This document shows, one piece after another, positions 22,419-31,017 of a DNA stretch of 32,217 nt. Source of the DNA: Candidatus Zixiibacteriota bacterium (GTDB taxonomy: Bacteria > Zixibacteria > MSB-5A5 > GN15 > FEB-12). The stretch lies in NCBI GenBank assembly GCA_022571845.1, contig JACZXB010000014.1, forward strand, positions 1 through 32,217, given 5' to 3'. Below the pieces are notes generated by a model that was not told the origin of the DNA, ran no database searches, and saw nothing but the letters and a program-made list of their open reading frames with translations. The position numbers and the translations under genes are program-made. Each line of letters starts with the position of its first letter. Within the stretch, counting starts at the first letter, position 1.

Positions 22419-23360
22419 ATGAGCATGTCATTAATAGGTGAAAAAGCTGCGAATTTATTTGAGTATTTCGGCCTTAAATCGAAAAACTATTACCACTCTG
22501 AGGCAAAAGCCAATTATCAGGCCGATGACCTGCTGGCTTATTATCTTGATATGTCCGGCCGGGCTGAATTTTCCGGCTCTTTTGACGAAAACCTCATCCC
22601 GCTATATAGCTCTAAGGGGAAAATTGCCGTTCACCCGGTCTTGATTTCACTATATGCTTTGGGCAATTGCGAGATTTATCGTCAAACCAAAACCGAGAGA
22701 AGCCGTGATAATCTTATCAGGATAGCTGACTGGCTTTGTGAGTTTCAAAAAGCCGATGGCGGCTGGCAAAACCAATTCGCTATGCAGAAATTTGAGCTTG
22801 AGGCCGGTTTTTTGTCAGCGATTACTCAGGGAAAAGGGATTTCTGTTTTGGTCAGGGCTCATTTGGTCAGCAAAGAGTCCAAATATGTTGATTCGGCCAT
22901 CAAAGCTTTAGAGCCATTCTTTGTCGATGTCTCAAGTAATGGCGTGCGAAGACAAATAGGTGATATTGTTTTCTATGAAGAATACCCGGCTAAGAAAAAT
23001 TATCAGGTCTTAAACGGCTTTATCTACGCTCTCTGGGGTCTGCTTGATCTGGTAAGATTGACTGATAACCGGCAGGCCAAAGAGTTATGGCACGACGGCC
23101 TGGAATCTCTGGCACAGCTACTTCCCTCATTTGATATCGGCTACTGGTCACTTTATCATATCGGGGATGGTATCAGAAATCCGGCTACAATACCATACCA
23201 CAAGATGCATATTGAGCAGCTGAAAGTGATGTTTGAGATTACAGGCAACGGCCTGTTTTATGAATACTCTGAAAAATGGCAAAAATATTTAGATAATAGC
23301 TTTAACGCCCTGAAAACTTTACCGCAGAAAATTCTCTGGAATTTAAGCCGGGGACTATAA
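22419..23360 (+). CDS. D-glucuronyl C5-epimerase family protein
   Basis: The protein has 313 residues from the ATG at 22419; a second ATG at 22425 is equally possible, since no ribosome binding site is clear. It matches the C-terminal catalytic domain of D-glucuronyl C5-epimerase: WLCEFQKADGGWQNQF, FLSAITQGKGISVLVRAHL, FYEEYP, VLNGFIYALWGLLDL, GYWSLYHIGDG and YHKMHIEQLKVM. These enzymes flip C5 of glucuronate residues in heparosan-like chains. In bacteria such domains often sit with polysaccharide genes, but none lies beside this one. There is no signal peptide. The true substrate is unknown. Confidence 0.8.
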   Translation: MSMSLIGEKAANLFEYFGLKSKNYYHSEAKANYQADDLLAYYLDMSGRAEFSGSFDENLIPLYSSKGKIAVHPVLISLYALGNCEIYRQTKTERSRDNLIRIADWLCEFQKADGGWQNQFAMQKFELEAGFLSAITQGKGISVLVRAHLVSKESKYVDSAIKALEPFFVDVSSNGVRRQIGDIVFYEEYPAKKNYQVLNGFIYALWGLLDLVRLTDNRQAKELWHDGLESLAQLLPSFDIGYWSLYHIGDGIRNPATIPYHKMHIEQLKVMFEITGNGLFYEYSEKWQKYLDNSFNALKTLPQKILWNLSRGL

Positions 23361-23380
23361 TTGGTCTGATTTTCGGAATG

Positions 23381-24559
23381 CTAAAGTAACGGCGTGATTT
23401 CTGTCTGAAGCGGCAAGGTAGTAACTTCGGGTCCGTTTTCTGTCATAAGCAGGTCGATTTCAGAGCGAAAACCGCAATCTTCCAGATAAATTCCGGGCTC
23501 GACCGAAAAAAGATGCCCGCTCTGCAGCATTCTTCTGTCTTCGGTTTCAAGGTTATCGATATTTGGACCAACTCCGTGTACGCTACTGCCGATTGAATGT
23601 CCGGTGCGATGTGTGAAGTTTTTCGCATACTCGGTCTGATTGATGATATTCCGGCAAGCGTCATCGGCATCGGCGCCATAAAGCGGCTTCTTGCCAAAAT
23701 TTGAGCGAAGATATTCAACTGCAGCGTCTCTGGCTCTGGCAACAGTTGAAAAGATATCGCTGAGCCTTTGAGGGATTTCTTCTTTTGGGCCGCAAAATGC
23801 CATCCAGGTAATATCAGCAAAGACCGCTTTCGGCTGTTTTAATTTTCCCCACAGATCCAATAAGAGCAGCTGGCCCTTTTTGATCTCAGATGATTTCCCT
23901 TTTATAGATTCATAATGCGGATTGCCGGCGTTGCCATCGGCGCCGCATATCGGGGCGTGGTCTGTCTCCATATTGTTTTCTGCGAACTTTCTTAAGACAA
24001 ACTGGACCACATCGTATTCTGTAATGGCACTGCCGCTTTTCAGGGAGTCTGCCACGTACTCGAAAGCCTGGTCTTTTATTTTAAGAACATGTTTGACTGC
24101 CTGCCTGTGAAGTGTTACCTGTTCATCCGTAAGGCGGGCTTCGAAATTACCGATTAAATCTGCCGAAGAGACGATTTCCTTAACCTGCTGAGCTACCAGT
24201 TCGATGGTGCCGGCGTCTACCAGGCCGATATACGGCAGTCTGCCCGATGGTGAATATTCCATAGCGATTCTTTTTTTGCCCTGCAAAATTTCTGCGAGGG
24301 CAGCTTCGACTTTTTTGTAGCCAAAACAAGGCCGGATCTCCCCCGGCAGATGCTTATATAAGTTTTCTTCGATCGGATTAACCAGACAGATGGGGTTGCC
24401 GGCTGCAGGTATAAGGTAAAACATCCGGCGGGTCACGAAACCGGTAACGTTTAAGAAATCCATAGCGATTCTGTTATAGCCGTGGAAGTCAGCTAGTAGC
24501 CAGCCATCAAGATTGTGCTCCTTTAGATAGCTCTGTATTTTCGGTATATCTAAGGCCAA
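23381..24559 (-). CDS. M24 family metallopeptidase (Xaa-Pro aminopeptidase/dipeptidase type)
   Basis: The protein has 392 residues from TTG at 24559, chosen because AAGGAG lies seven bases upstream and because a longer frame would overlap the divergent gene. The N-terminal creatinase-like domain (to about 145) is followed by the pita-bread domain. All five metal ligands are in place: Asp235, Asp249 (ADIT), His321 (GHSIG), Glu354 (SVEPG) and Glu367 (RSEID). It is predicted to remove residues before Pro in the cytoplasm. It converges on the epimerase gene with a 20-base gap. Confidence 0.9.
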   Translation of the reverse strand: MALDIPKIQSYLKEHNLDGWLLADFHGYNRIAMDFLNVTGFVTRRMFYLIPAAGNPICLVNPIEENLYKHLPGEIRPCFGYKKVEAALAEILQGKKRIAMEYSPSGRLPYIGLVDAGTIELVAQQVKEIVSSADLIGNFEARLTDEQVTLHRQAVKHVLKIKDQAFEYVADSLKSGSAITEYDVVQFVLRKFAENNMETDHAPICGADGNAGNPHYESIKGKSSEIKKGQLLLLDLWGKLKQPKAVFADITWMAFCGPKEEIPQRLSDIFSTVARARDAAVEYLRSNFGKKPLYGADADDACRNIINQTEYAKNFTHRTGHSIGSSVHGVGPNIDNLETEDRRMLQSGHLFSVEPGIYLEDCGFRSEIDLLMTENGPEVTTLPLQTEITPLL

Positions 24560-24689
24560 AGAGAATCTCCTTTTTTTAAAATTCAAAGTTTGAATAACAA
24601 ATATAGCAAACAGAGCGGCTAAGTCACATATCATTTTAAGTCGTCTTGACCCAGGGAGCAGATAGCGATATGCTTTAGGGCTAAATAAT

Positions 24690-25232
24690 ATGAATATTCC
24701 TCGAATTGTCATAACGGGTGCTCCGGCCTCTGCCAAAACAGAATTTATTGAACGGCTCAAACCAATGCCCGAGTTCGGCCAATTCAGATTTTTCGAAGAG
24801 CTGGCCAGAAAGCTGTTAGGAGAAAACAGCCGCGGCAGAGATAGTCCCGAAGAGTTTCACCGGCGTATTTATGACGCACAAACCAAACGTGAAAGCGAGC
24901 TGGGAGAGAGGCCGTTTATTACAGACCGGGGGACTCTCGACGCTTTTGCCTTTCACCCAGAGTCAATTAATTTGATTGGTACAACCTTTGAGCGTGAATA
25001 TCGTAGATATTCAACAGTGATACATCTGGGGACAGCAGCAACACTGGGAGAAAAGTTTTACGCTCAGGATGACATTCGCACAGACAGCATAGAAGAGGCG
25101 CTCAAGATAGATAAAGCTTTGAGCGAGATCTGGAGCGGTCATGGTTCGTATAATTATGTAGCTGCAGAAATTGAAATAGAGCAGAAGTTTAGAGAATTTA
25201 TAACTTTACTTAGAGGTCTTATAAATCAATAA
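24690..25232 (+). CDS. P-loop ATPase/kinase of AAA_28 (NadR-like) type
   Basis: The protein has 180 residues. The P-loop is GAPASAKT at 10-17, with Ala where Gly normally precedes Lys. FITDRGTLDAFAF resembles the second acidic motif of NMP kinase-like AAA_28 proteins. It probably phosphorylates a small molecule or nucleotide, but the substrate cannot be named. The gene is divergent from the M24 peptidase gene and 64 bases upstream of the exported M1-like gene. Confidence 0.7.
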   Translation: MNIPRIVITGAPASAKTEFIERLKPMPEFGQFRFFEELARKLLGENSRGRDSPEEFHRRIYDAQTKRESELGERPFITDRGTLDAFAFHPESINLIGTTFEREYRRYSTVIHLGTAATLGEKFYAQDDIRTDSIEEALKIDKALSEIWSGHGSYNYVAAEIEIEQKFREFITLLRGLINQ

Positions 25233-25296
25233 CTTATTTGATAAAGGCGGCTACAAAACGTCGTATAAAGAACGTCTGAATATTTTAGGAGAAATA

Positions 25297-27525
25297 ATGA
25301 CAAGAATCATTTGTTTTGCTATATCAGTTTTGCTCGTACTTTCCACCAGTACTTTCGCCAATTCTGAATCTGACAAATTTAAGAAATTTAAGGCTGACTA
25401 TAAACAGCTTAATATTGACCTGCTTAATACTGCCTGCGAAGTAATTGAAGTTGAAAACTTTGTATACCAGAAAGATCTGGCCACTTTCACCTTTGAAAAA
25501 GGCACATTTTATCTGTTGAGATATGTGAATGACCGGCCTACTACTGCCATTTTTTCAGGGCAGGGCCGGGCCTATATTTCTATACCGTCCGATGTCGAAC
25601 GAAACAGTCTGAGATCTGTTGCCAAAGACAGCGTTGTAAATGAAAGTTTTGAATACTGCTTTATTCGCTTTGGCGACAATCTGGATGCGAAACTAAAAGA
25701 ACAATTTAAAGCCGAGCGGATAAAGCTTTCCTGGAAAATATATAACATCGCCAAGCAGGGACAGGGTGAGGTTTTTTTCCGTCCGGTCATCCAGCATTAT
25801 TACGACAACTATTTTCAACTTCTTCGTTCATGCTATGAACGGGCCGATGATGGTTTTTTCTGGATTGATTTTAACCGTTATGTGCTGGCATTTGACCCCA
25901 ATCAACCTGAAGAGTTTCATCTGTCTTATGAATTTCAAGGCGGCGATTTTACCGTTACTCCTGCCGCAGTTTTACAGCGGCAGGAAACTGCCATTTATGA
26001 CAATGCCGACATGTCAAAATTAGATTACCCCACTACCTGTCTCAAGCGACACGGTAAAATTGTGATGGGCGGCTCCGACGGTACCAGGCTTGATGCTGCC
26101 GAAAGTTCTATTTCAATTGTTATAAATCGCGACAGCCTGAAGTATGTTTCTCTGTTTTTGCACCGTTATCTCAGGGAAGATTCAATCTATTTTGACGGCG
26201 CCAAAGTAGACTATCATCGCAGAAGAGATTTTCAATTCATAGGCGTAATCCTGCCTGAATATAGATACAGGGGAGACACGTTGAATTTCAGACTATGGTA
26301 CCGCGGCAAGAATTTTGACAACGTCCTGCCATATGTAGACAACCCGGCTGCCTCAAGAGTATCGTTTGAATTTGAAGTTCGGTCCGGCTCAAACTATTAC
26401 ATGCCCGGAAAAATGGCCACCTCCAGTTCAGGCAGGAAAACAGATTCGTTTGAGGCTATTCCCGACCACCCCTATAACGCCTTTTATATTCAGGGGTATG
26501 TTTCGGGAACGGATACGGTCAGGTTCAATTCGGATATCGGCATTCAATTGAATCTTCTCAGACTGGGATATATTAACAAACGTAATTTTCTCTGTTTTAT
26601 CCCTGACCATACCCACCAGGGTGCGGTAGTAGACGCCTTTAATTATATGACATCAAAATTCGGCTCACCTCATGCCGCTTTCGAAATTTTTGTATCACCC
26701 GAAGATGGACGCGGTATGCCGGGACTAATTTTTGCCCCTCAGGTAGTCTGTACTTCTGAGAAGGAAGCCTTTGGCGGCATAGATCTGATTGCAGGTAATG
26801 GTGTGGCGGAGCAATGGTTTGGCGGAGCGCTCAGGCCAATGTCCGACAGGGAGTTGTGGGTTGGCAGAGCTATGCCAAAATACCTGTCGCTGTTGTTTGT
26901 AGAGCACAATCGCGATGCCCGCTCTTACTATTCCAATCTCTTTAACAGGCGCGATACTCTCCTGAATATTATCGACAGAGGTTGGGATAAACCGCTGGCA
27001 GCAGGCAACAGGCTTAGCGCAACACTCAGCAGCAACAAAGGTATCTGGTTGATGCATATGCTTCGCATACTGATGTTTGACACCGAAAAACATACCACAA
27101 CCAAGTTCATACGCTTCTTAAGAGAGCTGTCGGTGGTCTGCAACAATTCAACATTCACTAATTCAGACATAATCAAACTGGCCGAAAAACATTACAGCGG
27201 GTCACTAAGTGATTTTTTTGAACACTGGCTTTATGATTTTAATATCCCGGAGTTCAATGTTGAATATTCATTTATTAAAAAAGATGACGGTCACTATATC
27301 AGCGGTGCTGTTGTAACAAAAAAAGTTGGTGAAGATTTTGCAGCCTCGGTAATTATGCGAGTGCGGCTAAAAGGTGATGGTAAAGATGAGTCGGTTTATT
27401 TTCGTAAAATTATAAACGGACCGAGTGATACGTTTGAACTGGGACCATTTTCACGTGAGCCGAAAGAGTTTAAGTTCAACGAATTTTTCAGCGTTTTGTC
27501 CGAAGATAAAGTGAAAAAGAAGTAA
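25297..27525 (+). CDS. Exported M1-like protein without the zinc site (pseudo-peptidase)
   Basis: The protein has 742 residues. It has a signal peptide (1-21, IICFAISVLLVLSTSTF) and AGGAG five bases before the ATG. The C-terminal half has the M1 aminopeptidase-like layout: FASP-like strands, then LIAGNGVAEQWFGG at the catalytic helix and later DFFEHWLYDFNIPEFNVEY, the usual M1 tail. The zinc motif HELAHQWFG reads NGVAEQWFG (501-509), so both His and the catalytic Glu are lost. The third ligand in WLNEGFA is also gone (WVGRAMP, Arg524). The protein is therefore predicted to bind rather than cut. The N-terminal 350 residues are unassigned beta-rich sequence. Confidence 0.75.
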   Translation: MTRIICFAISVLLVLSTSTFANSESDKFKKFKADYKQLNIDLLNTACEVIEVENFVYQKDLATFTFEKGTFYLLRYVNDRPTTAIFSGQGRAYISIPSDVERNSLRSVAKDSVVNESFEYCFIRFGDNLDAKLKEQFKAERIKLSWKIYNIAKQGQGEVFFRPVIQHYYDNYFQLLRSCYERADDGFFWIDFNRYVLAFDPNQPEEFHLSYEFQGGDFTVTPAAVLQRQETAIYDNADMSKLDYPTTCLKRHGKIVMGGSDGTRLDAAESSISIVINRDSLKYVSLFLHRYLREDSIYFDGAKVDYHRRRDFQFIGVILPEYRYRGDTLNFRLWYRGKNFDNVLPYVDNPAASRVSFEFEVRSGSNYYMPGKMATSSSGRKTDSFEAIPDHPYNAFYIQGYVSGTDTVRFNSDIGIQLNLLRLGYINKRNFLCFIPDHTHQGAVVDAFNYMTSKFGSPHAAFEIFVSPEDGRGMPGLIFAPQVVCTSEKEAFGGIDLIAGNGVAEQWFGGALRPMSDRELWVGRAMPKYLSLLFVEHNRDARSYYSNLFNRRDTLLNIIDRGWDKPLAAGNRLSATLSSNKGIWLMHMLRILMFDTEKHTTTKFIRFLRELSVVCNNSTFTNSDIIKLAEKHYSGSLSDFFEHWLYDFNIPEFNVEYSFIKKDDGHYISGAVVTKKVGEDFAASVIMRVRLKGDGKDESVYFRKIINGPSDTFELGPFSREPKEFKFNEFFSVLSEDKVKKK

Positions 27526-27534
27526 GCGGAAAAT

Positions 27535-27891
27535 TTACAGTAACTTCTCAAGCAAGAGTTCAATGTCTGTCATCAGAAATGGCTTACTAAGAAAGCCATC
27601 CGGTTTGGGGCAGTCGGGATCGGACTCAATCTCGCTTGAGGAATAACCTGAAATAATCACTACTGGCAACTTCGGGTTCTTCCCTTTGATATTTTTTAAC
27701 AGTTCCAGCCCGTTCATATTGGGCATCCGCAAATCTGTGATAACCATGGCAAAGGCTTGTTTGTCTAATTTGGAAAGTGCCTCCTTGCCGTCTCCAGCCT
27801 GAACCGACTTATAATCAAAGACTTCCAGCATTTCTGATAGCAGAGATGCCATATTAGGGTTATCATCGACTATTAATATAGGTTTTTCCAC
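27535..27891 (-). CDS. Stand-alone response regulator receiver domain
   Basis: The protein has 118 residues and is one receiver domain with no output domain. Asp9 and Asp10 bind magnesium, Asp53 (TDLRMP) is the phosphoacceptor, Ser81 is the switch residue and Lys103 (SKPF) completes the site. The start is GTG with GGAG eight bases upstream. It probably relays phosphate or regulates a partner kinase by binding. No histidine kinase gene is in the window. Confidence 0.92.
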   Translation of the reverse strand: MEKPILIVDDNPNMASLLSEMLEVFDYKSVQAGDGKEALSKLDKQAFAMVITDLRMPNMNGLELLKNIKGKNPKLPVVIISGYSSSEIESDPDCPKPDGFLSKPFLMTDIELLLEKLL

Positions 27892-27935
27892 AGATACTTC
27901 TCCACCATAAGATATCGGCAGGTAAGGCCTATTGA

Positions 27936-29048
27936 TTAGTGCTTTTTGGGGCGGGCAAGCCGTTTTTCGGCCACAGCTACCAGCTCTGCCTGCATCGCCG
28001 GCAGACCGGTTTTGTTAAGGGCCGAAATCAAAAAGCCCGGGGAAAAATCATTTAAGGGCGTGATAAATTCCGGATTTGCATCCTGTTTATTATAGATCAT
28101 GAAGCAGGTAATATTTCCGGCCCCAATCTCCTGCAGAACTTCTCTAGTCTGGGCAACTCTCTCTTCGAGCTTCGGATCGGAGCAGTCGGCCACATGCAAG
28201 AGAAGATCGGCATTGTTGACTTCCTCAAGGGTAGATTTAAATGACTCTACCAGTTGATGAGGTAATTTTTTAATAAAGCCCACAGTATCAGAAAAAACAA
28301 TTTGACAGGGATAGCCCGAAGACATCACCCGGGTGGTTGAATCAAGAGTGGTAAAGAGCATATTGGCTGTTTGAACTTTGGCTTTGGTCAAAAGATTAAA
28401 TAAAGTAGACTTGCCGGCGTTGGTGTAACCGACCAGCGCAACTTTGAAAAGACTTTGTCTCCTTTTTCTCTGGGTAGAGCGCTGGACATCAAGCTTGGCT
28501 AATTTTGATTTAAGATGAGCAATTTTGATTCTGACTTGTCGCCGGTCTGTCTCAAGCTGAGTTTCACCGGGACCTTTGGCGCCGACACCTCCGTACTGCC
28601 TGGAAAAGTGCACCCAGGCACCGGTTAGTCTGGGCAATGTATATTCTAACTGCGCCAGTTCTACCTGCAGGCGCGAGGCAGCGGTTCTGGCGCGGGATGC
28701 AAAGAGGTCGAGAATAAGAACCGGACGGTCTAAAACTTTGGCGTCAAGTTTATTTTCAAGATTACGCTGCTGCGCCGGAGTCAGCTGGTCGTCAAAAATC
28801 AGGCAGTTGCCACCAAGTTCTTCCAGTTTTTCCTTTAACTCAAGCACCAAACCCTTGCCGATATAAAAAGCCGGGTCCGGGCGACTTTTGACCTGAATCC
28901 GTCTGCCAATTACTTTGCAGGCCGATGAAATCGCCAAAAGACGCAGTTCATCCAGCGAATCGTTAACATCAGACTTAAGCCGGGAATTGGCCGCCAGGCC
29001 TACCAGGATCGCTCTCTCTGTTGCTGAATTTTCGTTACTAAATGCCAT
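27936..29048 (-). CDS. hflX: Ribosome-associated GTPase HflX
   Basis: The protein has about 370 residues. The N-terminal HflX domain (ERAILVGLAANSR) is followed by the glycine-rich linker region (GGVGAKGPGETQLETDRR) and a GTPase domain with GYTNAGKST, DTVGF and NKQD. HflX splits stalled or hibernating ribosomes after stress. The start is ambiguous: the ATG (29048) sits directly after GGAG, and a GTG two codons upstream has no clear site. It lies about 45 bases upstream of the receiver gene, on the same strand. Confidence 0.94.
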   Translation of the reverse strand: MAFSNENSATERAILVGLAANSRLKSDVNDSLDELRLLAISSACKVIGRRIQVKSRPDPAFYIGKGLVLELKEKLEELGGNCLIFDDQLTPAQQRNLENKLDAKVLDRPVLILDLFASRARTAASRLQVELAQLEYTLPRLTGAWVHFSRQYGGVGAKGPGETQLETDRRQVRIKIAHLKSKLAKLDVQRSTQRKRRQSLFKVALVGYTNAGKSTLFNLLTKAKVQTANMLFTTLDSTTRVMSSGYPCQIVFSDTVGFIKKLPHQLVESFKSTLEEVNNADLLLHVADCSDPKLEERVAQTREVLQEIGAGNITCFMIYNKQDANPEFITPLNDFSPGFLISALNKTGLPAMQAELVAVAEKRLARPKKH

Positions 29049-29117
29049 CTCCACTATAATACATCAGTTATCAGCCGATTCCACCAAATTTTCTGCTAAT
29101 AAACCGATATAACTGTT

Positions 29118-30326
29118 ATGGCTGCTTTTGAAAAAATCGTGACTTCCGAGGGGCACCTGATAGACTCCGGCCTGATGCGCCAGATTTTTGATGTGATTAT
29201 CTCCGACGGCGGCGAATTTCAAATCCTCAATTTTGAGATAGGAAAAACCAATCAGGAACCGTCTAAGGCTAATCTCAAAATCATGGCCGGCGACATTAAG
29301 TCGATGAACAAAATCCTGCTCAAACTGAGTACGCTGGGTTGTGTGATTGATGAGGAGAGTGAAGTTTCACTAAAACCTGCCCCTGCCGATGGCGTGGTAC
29401 CTCCGGATTTTTACAGCTCAACCAACCATGAAACTTTCGTTCGTCTGAATGGCGGCTGGAGTGCGGTTGAAAATCTTAGAATGGATTGTGCGGTAGTGGT
29501 CGAGGGCAGCAAAGCATCGGTCAAGAAATTCCGCGATCTGAAAAAAGGTGAACAGATAGTGGTCGGGCTTGGCGGAATAAAAGTTGTGCCGGAATTCGCC
29601 GAGCGTGACCGGGCAGACTTTGCTTTCATGACCGGCGAAATTTCTACTGAGAGAAAAGTCAGGCTGGTGGTTGACCGGGTTGCTGAAATAATCGGAGATA
29701 AATGTAAAAGGGTGGCTGTTGTCTCCGGTCCTGTTCTGGTTCACACTGGCGGCTCGAACGGACTTATCAAACTTATAGACAACGGATATGTTCAGCTTCT
29801 CTTGGGGGGCAACGCCATAGCCGTTCATGATATAGAGGCAGCCCTCTACGGAACTTCGCTGGGCATTGATCTGTCCACGGGTAAACCGGTTGAGATGGGA
29901 CACCGCAATCATTTGAGAGCCATCAACGAAGTCAGGCGGGCTGGTTCAATTGCTAATTTGATTAAAGAAGGAACGCTAAAATCGGGTATCATGTACGCAG
30001 TTGTCAAAAAAGGCCTTCCTTTTTCGCTGGCCGGGTCTCTACGTGATGACGGACCGCTGCCTGAAACTATTACCGATATGAACGAAGCTCAGGATGACCA
30101 TTTCCGTCTTCTCAAAAACATTGATATTGTTATTATGCTGTCATCCATGCTGCATTCAATCGCAGTTGGAAATATGATACCGTCCCGGGTTTTGACAATC
30201 TGCGTTGATATTAATCCTGCGGTTATCACTAAACTCAAAGACCGCGGCTCTTTACAGACTATTGGTGTTGTGACCGATGTCGGCTTGTTTATTCATATGC
30301 TGGCTGAAAAACTGACCGGCAGCTAG
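29118..30326 (+). CDS. Archaeal-type ornithine cyclodeaminase-like protein (TIGR00300 / LOR-SDH domain)
   Basis: The protein has 402 residues, the family's normal length. The N-terminal LOR/SDH conserved region is EGHLIDSGLMRQIFDVII, then DGGEFQILNFEIGKTNQEPS. The C-terminal part contains an NAD-binding Rossmann-like region with VAVVSGPVLVHTGG and LLGGNAIAVHDIEAALYG. Archaeal members and the C-terminal part of cyanobacterial ArgZ/AgrE convert ornithine to proline and ammonia with bound NAD. The assignment rests on family resemblance. It is divergent from hflX with a 69-base gap and probably lies upstream of the IscU-like gene. Confidence 0.8.
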   Translation: MAAFEKIVTSEGHLIDSGLMRQIFDVIISDGGEFQILNFEIGKTNQEPSKANLKIMAGDIKSMNKILLKLSTLGCVIDEESEVSLKPAPADGVVPPDFYSSTNHETFVRLNGGWSAVENLRMDCAVVVEGSKASVKKFRDLKKGEQIVVGLGGIKVVPEFAERDRADFAFMTGEISTERKVRLVVDRVAEIIGDKCKRVAVVSGPVLVHTGGSNGLIKLIDNGYVQLLLGGNAIAVHDIEAALYGTSLGIDLSTGKPVEMGHRNHLRAINEVRRAGSIANLIKEGTLKSGIMYAVVKKGLPFSLAGSLRDDGPLPETITDMNEAQDDHFRLLKNIDIVIMLSSMLHSIAVGNMIPSRVLTICVDINPAVITKLKDRGSLQTIGVVTDVGLFIHMLAEKLTGS

Positions 30327-30383
30327 CTAAGACCGCTTATCCGGCAGTTTGCCTCTTGTCAATAATTTCAGTAACTTCCGATC

Positions 30384-30785
30384 ATGTACAATGAAACAGT
30401 TATCGATCATTTCAAAAATCCGCGTAATGCCGGTGAGATTGAAAATGCTGATGGCATCGGTGTAGTCGGCAATCCGGCTTGCGGTGATTTGATGAAAATG
30501 TATATCAAAGTGACAGATAACGTGCTTGCTGATATTAAACACAAGACCTTTGGCTGCGGCGCGGCCATAGCCTGCAGTTCAGTAGCGACCGAAATGGTTA
30601 AGGGGAAAAAATTAGATGAAGTTAACAGGTTGACGCGGGATGAAGTTGCCGCCGAGTTAAACGGCCTGCCGCCTGAGAAGATGGCCTGTTCCAATCTTGC
30701 GCCTGATGCAATCAGGGCGGCTATTGAAAATTATAGAGGAAACAAACCCAAAAACAAAGATGGTCAAAATGAATCAACGACTTAA
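30384..30785 (+). CDS. IscU/NifU-like iron-sulfur cluster scaffold
   Basis: The protein has 133 residues. The three scaffold Cys are present: Cys33 with Asp35 in GNPACGDLMK, Cys58 in FGCGAAIA and Cys102 in PPEKMACSNLA. The His that normally precedes the last Cys (IscU His105) is Ala101. Such a change occurs in some SufU/NifU-like proteins and may alter cluster release or zinc binding. It forms clusters from a desulfurase-delivered sulfur, but no desulfurase gene is nearby. Its 3' end overlaps the zinc-ribbon gene by 26 bases. Confidence 0.88.
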   Translation: MYNETVIDHFKNPRNAGEIENADGIGVVGNPACGDLMKMYIKVTDNVLADIKHKTFGCGAAIACSSVATEMVKGKKLDEVNRLTRDEVAAELNGLPPEKMACSNLAPDAIRAAIENYRGNKPKNKDGQNESTT

Positions 30786-30981
30786 CTACAAATGTTCAAA
30801 ATGCGCTAACAACATTTGCGAAATTGGCGAAATGCGGGTGGCCGGAGGATTCTGGAGCAAAATCTTTGACGTTCAAGGCAGCAAGTATACCGCCGTTATC
30901 TGTCAGCACTGCAGCTATACTGAGTTCTTCAGAACCGACAGCAGCAAGTTAGGCACAATTTTCGATTTCTTCACAAACTGA
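30760..30981 (+). CDS. Small zinc-ribbon protein (nucleic acid-binding type, DUF2082-like)
   Basis: The product has 73 residues from the ATG at 30760; a second ATG at 30769 is possible. Two Cys pairs, Cys12/Cys15 (CSKC) and Cys48/Cys51 (CQHC), form a zinc ribbon, and the tail KLGTIFDFFTN is typical of this small family. The function is not established. It overlaps the IscU-like gene in another frame, so the two are probably co-translated. Confidence 0.75.
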   Translation: MVKMNQRLNYKCSKCANNICEIGEMRVAGGFWSKIFDVQGSKYTAVICQHCSYTEFFRTDSSKLGTIFDFFTN

Positions 30982-31017
30982 CGAAGTCAGCTTGTCCGCT
31001 GCGCGATGTATTAAGAT

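Noticed and set aside
24560-24760. N-terminal extension of the M24 peptidase to 459 residues
   Set aside because: The extra residues do not resemble the family, would overlap the divergent ATPase gene, and a TTG with AAGGAG lies at the expected start.
27880-27890. TTTTCCACA as a further DnaA box
   Set aside because: It is an isolated single near-match at the start of the receiver gene. The clustered boxes at 12667-12763 are the meaningful ones.
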